DNA from: Planctomycetota bacterium
GTDB lineage: Bacteria; Planctomycetota; UBA1135; UBA2386
Length of the DNA stretch: 36,817 bases
Assembly: GCA_025459175.1 (NCBI GenBank)
Contig: JALORC010000071.1
Location: 1-36,817 of the forward strand
Direction of reading: 5' to 3'
Part shown: positions 17,110 through 25,806 of the stretch, in pieces
Position numbering within the stretch: position 1 is the stretch's first letter
How the letters are laid out: every line of letters begins with the position of its first letter
Position numbers and translations under genes: made by a program
Notes under the pieces: generated by a model
What the model was told of the DNA's origin: nothing
The model's input: only the letters and a program-made list of their open reading frames with translations
The model's database searches: none

Positions 17110-17874
17110 ATGCTGCCTATGCTCGCGGTGATGCTGCGCGTCGTGCTCGAGACCCTGTTCCTGCCGCCGGCGTCGACGCTGTGGCTGCTGTTGCTCGGCA
17201 CCCTGTCGCGCCGCTGGTGGCCGCGTCTGGGCCGCGCGATCCAGGTGCTGGCGTTGCTGATGCTGTGGACGCTGTCGACGCCGGCGGTCGCGGGTCTGCT
17301 GCTCGGTTCGCTGCAACCGTTCCCGGCGCTGCCGAGCGATGGCGCGCTGCCGGCCGCCGATGCGATCGTGGTGCTCAGCGCCGAAGCGGATCCGGTCGGC
17401 GCCGAGTACGGCGGTGCGCAGGCCGGCATGCTGACGATGCAGCGGCTGCGCTACGCGGCCGCGCTGCAGCGGCGCACCAGGCTGCCGCTGCTGGTCAGCG
17501 GCGGGGTGCCACGCCGCGGCCTGCCGTCGCTGGCCGCGATGATGGCGCAGGCGGCCACCACCGAGTTCGGCGTGCGGGTGCGCTGGCAGGAGGACAAGTC
17601 GGCCGACACGCGCGAGAACGCGACGTTCAGCGCGTCGATGCTGAAGGCGGACGGCGTGAAGACCGTGCTGCTGGTGACCAGCGCCTGGCACCTGCCGCGC
17701 GCGGTCGCGTGCTTCGAGGCCGAAGGGCTGCAGGTGGTGCCGGCCCCGACCGGCTTCCGCGCCCCACCCGGCGACGGCGCCGGCCAGTGGCTGCCGCACT
17801 GGCACGGCCTGCGCGACAGCTGTCTGGCGCTGCACGAATGGGTCGGACGCGCGGTGTATGCGGTGAAGCGCTGA
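17110..17874 (+). CDS. YdcF/ElyC-type (DUF218) membrane-anchored protein
   Basis: 254-residue protein with two N-terminal hydrophobic helices (about 8-30 and 40-62), then a periplasmic domain of the DUF218 family. Family marks are DAIVVLSA, the R-x-x-x-A-A helix, LPLLVSGG, DKSADTRENA and LLVTSAWHLPRAVACFEAEGLQVVPAPTGF. ElyC and SanA in E. coli, of this family, affect envelope polymer metabolism; the actual reaction is not settled. The ATG at 17110 is used; another in-frame ATG six codons later would change little. The small gene at 17885 begins 10 bases after its stop, so they are likely co-transcribed. Confidence 0.85.
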   Translation: MLPMLAVMLRVVLETLFLPPASTLWLLLLGTLSRRWWPRLGRAIQVLALLMLWTLSTPAVAGLLLGSLQPFPALPSDGALPAADAIVVLSAEADPVGAEYGGAQAGMLTMQRLRYAAALQRRTRLPLLVSGGVPRRGLPSLAAMMAQAATTEFGVRVRWQEDKSADTRENATFSASMLKADGVKTVLLVTSAWHLPRAVACFEAEGLQVVPAPTGFRAPPGDGAGQWLPHWHGLRDSCLALHEWVGRAVYAVKR

Positions 17875-17884
17875 GGCCTGCACG

Positions 17885-18190
17885 GTGCTGCCCCGGATCA
17901 CCCACTGGCTGCAGCGGCTGGCCAACCCGCCGCTGTGCTCGCTCGAGTTCACGCCGACCGGCGTGTGCTGTCGGCGCGGCACGCCCCCACCGGCGTTCGT
18001 CAACGACTGCGGTGACGTCGCCCGCGAGTTCGACCTCACCGGCGGCTGGCTCGACGTGATCGGCCGCGATGGCCGCCTGCAGCTGCGCTTCTCGCCGGAG
18101 CTGCCGGCACCCAGCCATCAGCGGTTCCGCAACGTGCTCGGCGTGCACCTGGCCGGGCTGCGACCGCCGCGGCGCCGACCGCAACGCTGA
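17885..18190 (+). CDS. Small hypothetical protein downstream of the YdcF-type gene
   Basis: 101 residues from a GTG start; GAGG lies 8 bases upstream, overlapping the end of the preceding gene region. Not recognised. It has a short N-terminal helix (ITHWLQRLAN), a Cys-containing strand pair (LCSLEFTPTGVCCRRG), a mixed middle with FDLTGGWLDVIGRDGRLQLRF, and a basic C-terminus rich in Arg. There is no signal peptide or membrane span. Tight spacing after the YdcF-type gene supports it as a real gene; a longer argR frame (from 18069) overlaps it but is not believed. Confidence 0.45.
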   Translation: MLPRITHWLQRLANPPLCSLEFTPTGVCCRRGTPPPAFVNDCGDVAREFDLTGGWLDVIGRDGRLQLRFSPELPAPSHQRFRNVLGVHLAGLRPPRRRPQR

Positions 18191-18228
18191 GCCGTTCGCG
18201 GCGACGCAGGATTTTCTTCACCACGGCC

Positions 18229-18256
18229 TTGCGGACGCCGACAAGCATTGCATACT
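18229..18256 (+). promoter_or_regulatory. Candidate sigma-70-like promoter for the arg operon
   Basis: A TTGCGG -35 candidate (18229-18234) and CATACT -10 candidate (18251-18256) are separated by 16 bases. The -10 lies inside the first ARG box, so ArgR binding would block it. The match is weak in both hexamers and is offered only because of its position. Confidence 0.25.
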
Positions 18257-18261
18257 TATGC
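18250..18261. promoter_or_regulatory. ARG box 1 (ArgR operator half-site pair)
   Basis: GCATACTTATGC, a perfect 5+2+5 inverted repeat. It lies 18 bases before the preferred argR start. Its spacing to the second box, 21 bases centre to centre, equals two helical turns and matches tandem ARG boxes bound by an ArgR hexamer in E. coli and Bacillus. The core GCATA..TATGC differs from the E. coli TGAAT..ATTCA and is AT-rich in an otherwise very GC-rich region. Confidence 0.7.
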
Positions 18262-18270
18262 ACGCTTCGC

Positions 18271-18282
18271 GCATATTTATGC
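18271..18282. promoter_or_regulatory. ARG box 2, overlapping the argR start codon
   Basis: GCATATTTATGC, the second perfect 5+2+5 palindrome, differing from box 1 at one central base only. The ATG of the preferred argR start (18279-18281) is part of its right arm, so repressor bound here would sit on the translation start region of its own gene. Confidence 0.7.
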
Positions 18283-18743
18283 CTCGCACCACCACACCCA
18301 CCGACCGCGACGAACGCCGCCAGCGCATCCTCTCGCTGCTGGAGAAGGAGCGGCTGCGCAACCAGGCCGAGCTGCAGGAACGGCTCGCGGCGCTGGGCTT
18401 CGAGGTCAACCAGGCCACCCTGTCGCGCGACCTGCGCGACCTCGGCGTGGTCAAGGGCAAGGACGGCTACGAGCTGCCGCAGGCGCCGCTGTCGCCGCAG
18501 AGCGGCCAGCAGAGCCTGTGGCACGCGGTGCACACCTGGCTGATCTCGGCCACCGCGGCGCAGAACCTCGTGGTGCTGCGCACGCCGGCCGGCGGCGCGA
18601 TGGCGCTCGGCGTCGCGATCGATCGCGCCGAGCTGCCGGGCGTGGTCGGCACCATCGCCGGCGACGACACGCTGCTCGCGGTGTGCAGCGACCAACACAA
18701 GGCCAGGGCGCTGGTGCGCCAGCTGGTCGGCAAGCAAGCATGA
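18279..18743 (+). CDS. argR: Arginine repressor ArgR
   Basis: 154-residue arginine-responsive repressor, the standard ArgR length. The N-terminal winged helix-turn-helix runs from about residue 12 to 68 (ERRQRILSLLEKE, then NQATLSRDLRDLGVVKGKDGY, which carries the recognition helix). The C-terminal hexamerisation and arginine-binding domain contains LVVLRTPAGGAMALGVAID and GTIAGDDTLLAV, the conserved GDD-T corepressor motif. ATG 18279 (MPRTTTPTDRDERRQ) is preferred; ATG 18258 would add seven residues. Neither has a Shine-Dalgarno sequence. Its stop overlaps the argC start (ATGA). Tandem palindromes at 18250-18282 make autoregulation of the whole operon likely. Confidence 0.93.
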   Translation: MPRTTTPTDRDERRQRILSLLEKERLRNQAELQERLAALGFEVNQATLSRDLRDLGVVKGKDGYELPQAPLSPQSGQQSLWHAVHTWLISATAAQNLVVLRTPAGGAMALGVAIDRAELPGVVGTIAGDDTLLAVCSDQHKARALVRQLVGKQA

Positions 18744-19723
18744 AGACCTGCGCGATCGTCGGCGCCTCGGGCTACACCGGGCGCGAACTGCTCACGTTGC
18801 TGGCCCGTCACCCGGGCCTGCGCGCCACCGCGGTGATGACCGCGCGGCCCGGCCAGACGCCGGAGCCGCCGGCGTTCCCGCACGAGCCGCGCATCGACGC
18901 GCTCGACCTGCAGCGGCTCGCGTCGGTCGACGGCGTGTTCCTGTGCACGCCGCACGGCGCCGCCAGCGAGATCGCGCGTGTTGCCTTGCAGCACGGCAAG
19001 AAGGTCGTCGATCTGTCGGCCGACTTCCGGCTGCGCGATCCGGAGCTCTACCAGCGCACCTACCACACCGCCCACCCGGCGCCCGAACTGCTGCGCACCG
19101 CGGTCTACGGGCTCACCGAGCACGCGCGCGATCGCGTACGTTCGGCGGCGTTGGTCGCCAACCCGGGCTGCTACCCGACCTCGATCCTGCTGCCGCTGTT
19201 GCCGCTGCTGCGGCACGGCCTGCTCGATGCAACGGCACCGATCGTCGCCGACAGCAAGAGCGGCACCTCGGGAGCCGGCAAGGCGCCGAGCGAGCGCACG
19301 CACTTCGGCTCTGTGCACGAGAACTTCTGTGCCTACGGGGTCGGTTCGCACCGCCACTCGCCGGAGATCTGGCAGGAGGCCGGCACCGACCGCATCGTGT
19401 TCACGCCGCACCTGCTGCCGACGTTCCGCGGCATGCTGTCGACGATCTACGTGCGCCCGGCCGCCGGCGTCGACGCCGCGGCGCTGCGCAGCTGCCTGCA
19501 GGAGCGCTACGCGGCGGAGCCGTTCGTGCGCGTCTACGCGCAGGGCCAGCCGGAGCTGCGCTGCGTGCAACAGAGCAACCAGTGCCACATCGCGATCGCC
19601 GCGAGCGGCCCGCTGGTCGTCATCACGTCGGCGATCGACAACCTGCAGAAGGGTGCGTCGGGCCAGGCGCTGCAGAACATGAACCTGATGCTCGGCCTGC
19701 CCGAGGGAGACGGACTCGCATGA
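18740..19723 (+). CDS. argC: N-acetyl-gamma-glutamyl-phosphate reductase
   Basis: Third step of ornithine synthesis: NADPH-dependent reduction of acetylglutamyl phosphate to the semialdehyde, in the cytosol. 327 residues, within the usual range. It opens with the dinucleotide-binding loop IVGASGYTGRELL, carries VANPGCYPTSILLPL with catalytic Cys144, KSGTSGAGK, and GSHRHSPEI with the conserved His. Start and stop overlap both neighbours (ATGA at argR/argC and at argC/argB), showing translational coupling inside the arg operon. Confidence 0.96.
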   Translation: MKTCAIVGASGYTGRELLTLLARHPGLRATAVMTARPGQTPEPPAFPHEPRIDALDLQRLASVDGVFLCTPHGAASEIARVALQHGKKVVDLSADFRLRDPELYQRTYHTAHPAPELLRTAVYGLTEHARDRVRSAALVANPGCYPTSILLPLLPLLRHGLLDATAPIVADSKSGTSGAGKAPSERTHFGSVHENFCAYGVGSHRHSPEIWQEAGTDRIVFTPHLLPTFRGMLSTIYVRPAAGVDAAALRSCLQERYAAEPFVRVYAQGQPELRCVQQSNQCHIAIAASGPLVVITSAIDNLQKGASGQALQNMNLMLGLPEGDGLA

Positions 19724-20556
19724 GAATCCTGGTCAAGATCGGCGGCGCCCAGCTCGAGGAAGCGGGCCCCCGCCACGTGTTGTGCAAGGCGCTGGCGCGC
19801 GCGCGCGCCGAAGGCCACGAGCTGATCGTCGTGCACGGCGGCGGCAACCAGATCCGCCAGCTGAGCCGCGCGCTGCAGTTGCCGGAGCAGTACCACGACG
19901 GCCTGCGCGTCACCGATGCCAGGACCGCCGAGGTCGTGCTGATGGTGCTCGGCGGGCTCGTCAACCGCACGCTGGTGGCGTCGCTGCAGCGCTGCTCGGT
20001 GCCGGCGGTCGGCCTGTGCGGCGCCGACGGCGGCCTGTTCTCGGCGCAGAAGCTCGAGCGCCCCGGCGTCGACCTCGGCTTCGTCGGCACCGTCGACCAG
20101 GTGCGCCCGCAATTGGTGCGCACGCTGCTGGCGAGCGGCCACGTGCCGGTGATCGCCACGGTCGCCCCGGGCCGCTCGGCCGACGAAGGCGCGCCGTTCT
20201 TCAACCTGAACGCCGACCACGCCGCCGGGCCGCTGTGCCGTGCGTTCGGCTGCGATGCGCTGCTGTTCCTGACCGACGTGCCGGCCGTGCTGGACGCCGA
20301 CAAGCAGCGTTTGCCGCTGCTGACGCCGGCCGCCTGTGCGCGGCTGATCGCCGCCGGCACCGCCACCGGCGGCATGCTGCCGAAGCTCGACGCGGCGCTG
20401 CTGGCGCTGCGCGACAACCCGCGCGCGCTGGTCAAGATCGCGCCCGGCGGCAGCGCCGACGCGGTGCTGCAGGCGCTGCGCGAGACCACCGGCACCACGT
20501 TCACCCCCGACAGTGACATCCCCAGCAGCGAGACCGCGGAGACGCACCATGGATGA
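19720..20556 (+). CDS. argB: Acetylglutamate kinase
   Basis: Phosphorylates N-acetylglutamate with ATP, second step of the acetylated ornithine route. 278 residues, normal for the amino-acid kinase fold. Visible marks are VKIGGAQLEEAG near the start (here GGAQL replaces the common GGAAM), IVVHGGGNQI, GLRVTDARTAEVVLMVL, NLNADHAAG and TGGMLPKLDAAL with the ATP-binding Lys. The GGAQ variant is also seen, from memory, in other non-enteric kinases. Its last 8 bases overlap argD, so the stop lies beyond the next start codon. Confidence 0.93.
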   Translation: MRILVKIGGAQLEEAGPRHVLCKALARARAEGHELIVVHGGGNQIRQLSRALQLPEQYHDGLRVTDARTAEVVLMVLGGLVNRTLVASLQRCSVPAVGLCGADGGLFSAQKLERPGVDLGFVGTVDQVRPQLVRTLLASGHVPVIATVAPGRSADEGAPFFNLNADHAAGPLCRAFGCDALLFLTDVPAVLDADKQRLPLLTPAACARLIAAGTATGGMLPKLDAALLALRDNPRALVKIAPGGSADAVLQALRETTGTTFTPDSDIPSSETAETHHG

Positions 20557-21733
20557 GGGCTTGATGAAGACGTACGGGCGCGCCGCCGAGGTGTTCGTCG
20601 GCGGTCACGGGGCCGTGTTGACCGACAGCACCGGCGCCGAGTACCTCGACTTCCTGGCCGGCATCGCGGTCAGCGCGCTGGGCCACGGCCACGCCGAACT
20701 GACCCGCGCGCTGCGCGATCAGGTCGGCAAGGTCGTGCACCTGAGCAACCTGTTCCGGCACCCGTACACCGAGCAGGTGGCGACCCGACTGTGTGCGCTC
20801 ACCGACATGGCGGCGGCGTTCTTCACCAACTCGGGCACCGAGGCGATGGAGTGCGCGATGAAGCTCGCGCGCAAGGCGATGGCTGTGCGCGGCACGCCGG
20901 AGCGCACCTCGTTCGTGGCGCTCGAGGGCGGCTTCCACGGCCGTTCGCTCGGCGCGCTGTCGCTGACCTGGAGCGAGAAGTACCGCAAGCCGTTCCAACC
21001 GTTGCAGCAGGTGAGCTGGGTGGCGCCCGAGGACACCGCGGCGCTGGCCCGCGTGCTCGAACGCGAGCGCCCGGCGGCGTTGGTGCTCGAACCGATCCAG
21101 GGCGAGGGCGGCATCCGCGCGCTGTCGACCGAGTTCCTGCGCGCCGCGCGCGAGCTGTGCAACGCCACCGGCACGCTGCTGATCCACGACGAGATCCAGA
21201 GCGGCTGCGGCCGCACCGGTCGCTTCCTCGCCGCACAGCACGCCGGCGTGACGCCCGACATCGTCACTTTGGCGAAGCCGATCGCGGCCGGCCTGCCGAT
21301 GGGCGCCTGCCTGTGCGTGCCGGCGCTGGCCGACACGTTCCAGAAGGGCGAACACGGCTCGACGTTCGCCGGCGGCCCGCTGGTCTGCCGCGCCGCGCTG
21401 GTGTTCCTCGACGAGATCGACCGCGGCCTGCTCGGCGCCGTGCAGGACCGCGGTCGCCAGCTGCACGACGGCCTGCTGGCGCTGCAGCGCGAGCTGCCGA
21501 TCGTGCGCGAGGTGCGCGGCCGCGGGCTGATGCTCGGCCTGCGGCTGCACCACTCCGCCGAGGCAGTGCAGAAGGAACTCTACCGCCGGCACCTGATGGT
21601 CAATTGCACGGCCGGCGACGTGCTGCGCATCGTGCCTCCGTATGTCGTGACCAGCGCGCAGGTCGATCGCGCGCTGCAGATCCTCGCTTCCGTGTTGCAG
21701 CAGTTCCCGGCCCAGCCGGTGGAGAAGTCGTGA
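20549..21733 (+). CDS. argD: Acetylornithine aminotransferase
   Basis: Class III PLP aminotransferase that turns acetylglutamate semialdehyde into acetylornithine. 394 residues from ATG 20549, which has GGAG seven bases upstream; an ATG at 20513 in frame would add 12 residues and overlap argB more. Motifs are YLDFLAGIAVSALGH, FFTNSGTEAMECAMKLAR, EPIQGEGGI, LLIHDEIQSGCGRTG and LAKPIAAGLPMGA with Schiff-base Lys243. Ornithine aminotransferases share these, but the operon setting settles the role. TGATG joins it to argF. Confidence 0.94.
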   Translation: MDEGLMKTYGRAAEVFVGGHGAVLTDSTGAEYLDFLAGIAVSALGHGHAELTRALRDQVGKVVHLSNLFRHPYTEQVATRLCALTDMAAAFFTNSGTEAMECAMKLARKAMAVRGTPERTSFVALEGGFHGRSLGALSLTWSEKYRKPFQPLQQVSWVAPEDTAALARVLERERPAALVLEPIQGEGGIRALSTEFLRAARELCNATGTLLIHDEIQSGCGRTGRFLAAQHAGVTPDIVTLAKPIAAGLPMGACLCVPALADTFQKGEHGSTFAGGPLVCRAALVFLDEIDRGLLGAVQDRGRQLHDGLLALQRELPIVREVRGRGLMLGLRLHHSAEAVQKELYRRHLMVNCTAGDVLRIVPPYVVTSAQVDRALQILASVLQQFPAQPVEKS

Positions 21734-22689
21734 TGTCGAAGACCATGCCCGCGCTCGATCTGTCCCCGCTGTCGGTCAAGGACCTGCTGTGCACGTCGGC
21801 GCTGCCGACCGCCGACATCCAGCGCATCTTCGCCACCGCGGCGGCGCTGAAGGCCGGCCGCACCGTGCACACCGAGGTGCTGCGCCACAAGCGGCTGGCG
21901 ATGATCTTCGAGAAGGACTCGCTGCGCACCCGCTTCACGTTCGACATCGGCATGCAGGACATGGGCGGCAGCGCCGTGTTCATGGACCACCGCGACGCCC
22001 GCCTGGGCTCGCGCGAGTCGGTCAAGGACGTCGCCAAGAACCTCGAGCGCTGGGTGCACTGCATCGTCGCGCGCACCTTCAAGCACAAGGCCCTCGAGGA
22101 ACTGGCACAACACGCGCAGATCCCGGTGATCAACGGCCTGTCCGACTTCGTGCACCCGTGCCAGGCGCTGTCGGACTTCTTCACGCTGACCGAGAAGTGG
22201 GGCTCGGTGCGCGGCCGCACGCTGACCTACGTCGGCGACGGCAACAACACCTGCCACGCGCTGATCCACACCGCCGTGAAGCTGGGCGCCCACATCCGGG
22301 TCTGTTCGCCGGAGGGCTACGAGCCGAACTCGCGCGTGGTCAACGAGGCGATGCGGGTGGCACTCGAGACCGGTGCCGAGGTCACCATCCTCAACGACCC
22401 GGACGCCGCCGCCGAGGGCGCTGACGCGATCTACACCGACGTCTGGGCCAGCATGGGCCAGGAGGACGAGATCGAGGAGCGCAACGGCGTGTTCGCGGCC
22501 TACCAGGTCGACGAGGAGATGATGGCGCGCGCCAAGCCCGGCGCGCTGTTCATGCACTGCCTGCCCGCGCACCGCGGCCAGGAGGTCACCCAGGAGGTCA
22601 TGGATGGCGCGCAGAGCGTCGTCTACGACATCGCCGAGAACCGCCTGCACGTGCAGAAGGCGATCATGGCGCTGCTGGTCCGCGACTGA
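21733..22689 (+). CDS. argF: Ornithine carbamoyltransferase
   Basis: Makes citrulline from ornithine and carbamoyl phosphate. 318 residues. The carbamoyl-phosphate loop reads SLRTR (63-67) instead of the common STRTR, a variant also known in other carbamoyltransferases. HPCQALSDFFT begins at His141, and the ornithine side has DVWASMGQE and HCLPAHRG (Cys276). The DxWxSMG and HCLPAHRG motifs favour ornithine over acetylornithine or succinylornithine, consistent with argJ elsewhere in the window supplying free ornithine. Start overlaps the argD stop. Confidence 0.94.
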   Translation: MSKTMPALDLSPLSVKDLLCTSALPTADIQRIFATAAALKAGRTVHTEVLRHKRLAMIFEKDSLRTRFTFDIGMQDMGGSAVFMDHRDARLGSRESVKDVAKNLERWVHCIVARTFKHKALEELAQHAQIPVINGLSDFVHPCQALSDFFTLTEKWGSVRGRTLTYVGDGNNTCHALIHTAVKLGAHIRVCSPEGYEPNSRVVNEAMRVALETGAEVTILNDPDAAAEGADAIYTDVWASMGQEDEIEERNGVFAAYQVDEEMMARAKPGALFMHCLPAHRGQEVTQEVMDGAQSVVYDIAENRLHVQKAIMALLVRD

Positions 22690-22748
22690 ACCACCACGGC
22701 GCCGCCCCACTGCGCCGACCAACCGAGCCCGCAACCAGAATCATCCCG

Positions 22749-23965
<1,217 letters not shown>

Positions 23966-23969
<4 letters not shown>

Positions 23970-25411
23970 GCCGCAACGAAGGCCACCACAGTGCTCACCC
24001 GGCTGGTCACGTCGGTGGCCAGATGTGGGGCGGGCGCTTTGCCGGCAGCCTGGCGCCGTTCTTCGAGCAGTTCCAGAAGAGCCTGCCGCAGGACCACGTA
24101 CTGGCCTTCGCCGACCTGCGCACCAACCGCGCCTGGAGCCAGGCCCTGGCGAAGGTCGGCGTGTTCACCGCCGCCGAACTGGCCGCGGTGCACCGGGCGA
24201 TCGACGACCTGGACGCCGAGTGGCGGCGCACCGGCATCCCCGCCTCCGACCCGGCCGAGGACGTGCACAGCCTGGTCGAACGCGAGCTGGTCGCGCGCTG
24301 CGGCGAACTCGGCAAGCGCATCCACACCGGCCGCTCGCGCAACGACCAGGTCGCCACCGACCTGCGCCTCTACCTGCGCGAACGCATCAGCACGCTGGCC
24401 ACCGGCATCACGCGGCTGTGCAGCGAGCTGGTGGTGCAGGCCGATCGCCATCACGACGCGCCGATCCCGGGCTACACGCACCTGCAGCGCGCGCAGCCGA
24501 TCACGATCGGCCATTGGGCGCTCGCCCACTGCGAAGCGCTCGGCCGCGATCGCGACCGGCTGCTGGCCGCCGGCCAGCGCATGGACGTGTGCCCACTCGG
24601 CAGCGGCGCACTGGCCGGCACCGTGCTCGGCGTCGACCGCGACGCGCTGGCGCTCGACCTCGGCTTCGCCGGTGGCCCGAGCCACAACAGCCTCGACGCC
24701 ACCGCCCAGCGCGACCACCTGTGCGAGCTCGCGTTCGTCTGCGCGATGGTGCAGACGCACCTGTCGCGACTGGCCGAGGACACGATCTTCTTCGCCACCC
24801 AGGAAGCGCGCTTCCTGTCGTTCGGCGACGAGGTGTCGACCGGCAGTTCGCTGATGCCACAGAAGCGCAACCCCGACGCGATGGAGCTGGTGCGCGGCAA
24901 GTGTTCGCGCTCGCACGGCGCGCTGCTGGCGTTGCTCGGCAGCCTGAAGGGCCTGCCGCTCGCCTACAACCGCGACCTGCAGACCGACAAGGAGACGCTG
25001 TTCCCGACCCTGGCCGAGACCGAGGCCTGCCTGTCGGTGGCAGCGCTGGCGATCCAGCACGCGACGTTCGACACCAGGCACTGTGCGGCCGAGGCCGAAC
25101 GCGGCTACCTGAACGCCACCGATCTCGCCGACCTGCTGGTCGCGGCCGGCGTGCCGTTCCGCGATGCGCACGGCATCGTCGGCCAGGCCGTCAACCGCGC
25201 CGTCGAACTCGGCGTCGAACTGCAGGAGCTGCCGGCGGCGGAGCAGCAGCGCCTGCTGCCGCAGCTGCGCGTCGATCTGCGGCAGGCACTGGCCGCCCAC
25301 ACCGTGCTCGCCCGCCGTGCCGTCGTCGGCGGCACCGCACCCGACCGCGTCCGCACCGAAGTCACCCGCTGGCAACAGCGATTGGCCGCCTGGAACGGCA
25401 CCCACCGATGA
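23966..25411 (+). CDS. argH: Argininosuccinate lyase
   Basis: Releases arginine and fumarate from argininosuccinate, the last step. 481 residues from GTG 23966, chosen because AGGGAG lies seven bases upstream and the GTGA overlap with argG matches the rest of the operon; ATG 24023 (MWGGRFAG) would lose 19 poorly conserved residues. Family motifs are LWGGRF-like MWGGRFAG, HTGRSRNDQVATD, GYTHLQRAQP and the signature GSSLMPQKRNPD with the catalytic Ser near 294-295. An ATGA at its stop marks the start of a broken acetyltransferase frame. Confidence 0.95.
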
Positions 25412-25497
25412 GTTCCCCCGCCCCACTGCCCCCGCAGGTCGCGCCGTCACCGTGCGTCCGGCCGTGGTCGCCGACGCCAAGCAGATCATGACGCTGG
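25408..25497 (+). pseudogene. Remnant of a GNAT acetyltransferase (ArgA-like), 5' end only
   Basis: An ATG overlaps the argH stop (ATGA), as at other junctions in this operon, and opens a Pro-rich frame that stops at 25491. Shifted by one frame, the following bases encode VTVRPAVVADAKQIMTLA (about 25443-25496), which looks like the first strand and helix of a GNAT domain (pattern IRPA..ADA..I..L). The likeness then ends abruptly, and no GNAT acetyl-CoA motif (Q/R-x-x-G-x-G/A) is found in any frame up to 25806. Many bacteria carry a GNAT-type acetylglutamate synthase fused to or just after argH, so this is plausibly a dead argA. It rests on about 18 residues, so it could be chance. Confidence 0.5.
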
Positions 25498-25806
25498 CCC
25501 GACCGGGCGCTGCGATGGGCCGATCCCTCGCCATCGCAGCTCCGTGCGCGGCATGGGCTTCGGAGGTTCGAAACCGCTCGCTCGCACGTGCCAAGCAGCA
25601 CGAAAGCGGCCGGCGGCCAGCTCGAATCCCGCGGCACTACCGATGCCGCCGGCTTGACCCGTAACCGCGCCCAGCCACAATGCTGTGGCCCTCTTACGAC
25701 GACCCGGGCAAGCTCGGCGCTGGCCCAGGCCCGGCGCCAACGACGACCGCAGCGATCCCGGCATCATCCTTGCAAAGACGAGCTAAGGTTCCCCCGAGCA
25801 TTTCCC
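25412..25806. other. Gene-free 395-bp region after the arg operon
   Basis: Apart from the GNAT remnant I find no gene here. It holds a perfect 10-bp inverted repeat (25509-25540) and a second 9-bp one, GCCGGCGGC / GCCGCCGGC, at 25609-25617 and 25645-25653. A GGTTCGAAACC string near 25565 recalls a tRNA T arm but no cloverleaf can be drawn. No convincing promoter or ribosome site precedes the gene at 25807. Confidence 0.5.
25509..25540 (+). terminator. Possible terminator hairpin of the arg operon
   Basis: Perfect 10-bp stem GCTGCGATGG / CCATCGCAGC around a 12-base loop, about 100 bases after argH and just beyond where the GNAT likeness ends. It lacks a T tract, so it may instead mark the rearrangement boundary. 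Confidence 0.4.

Noticed and set aside
18069..18278. Longer ArgR start at 18069
   Set aside because: It would add 70 residues unlike any ArgR, overlap the upstream small gene and run through the operator palindromes.
22690..22748. Possible second ARG box before argG
   Set aside because: No palindrome with GCATA/TATGC or TGAAT/ATTCA arms is present in this gap.
25500..25600. tRNA-like GGTTCGAAACC string
   Set aside because: No matching acceptor, D or anticodon stems can be drawn, the T stem has a mismatch, and there is no CCA.
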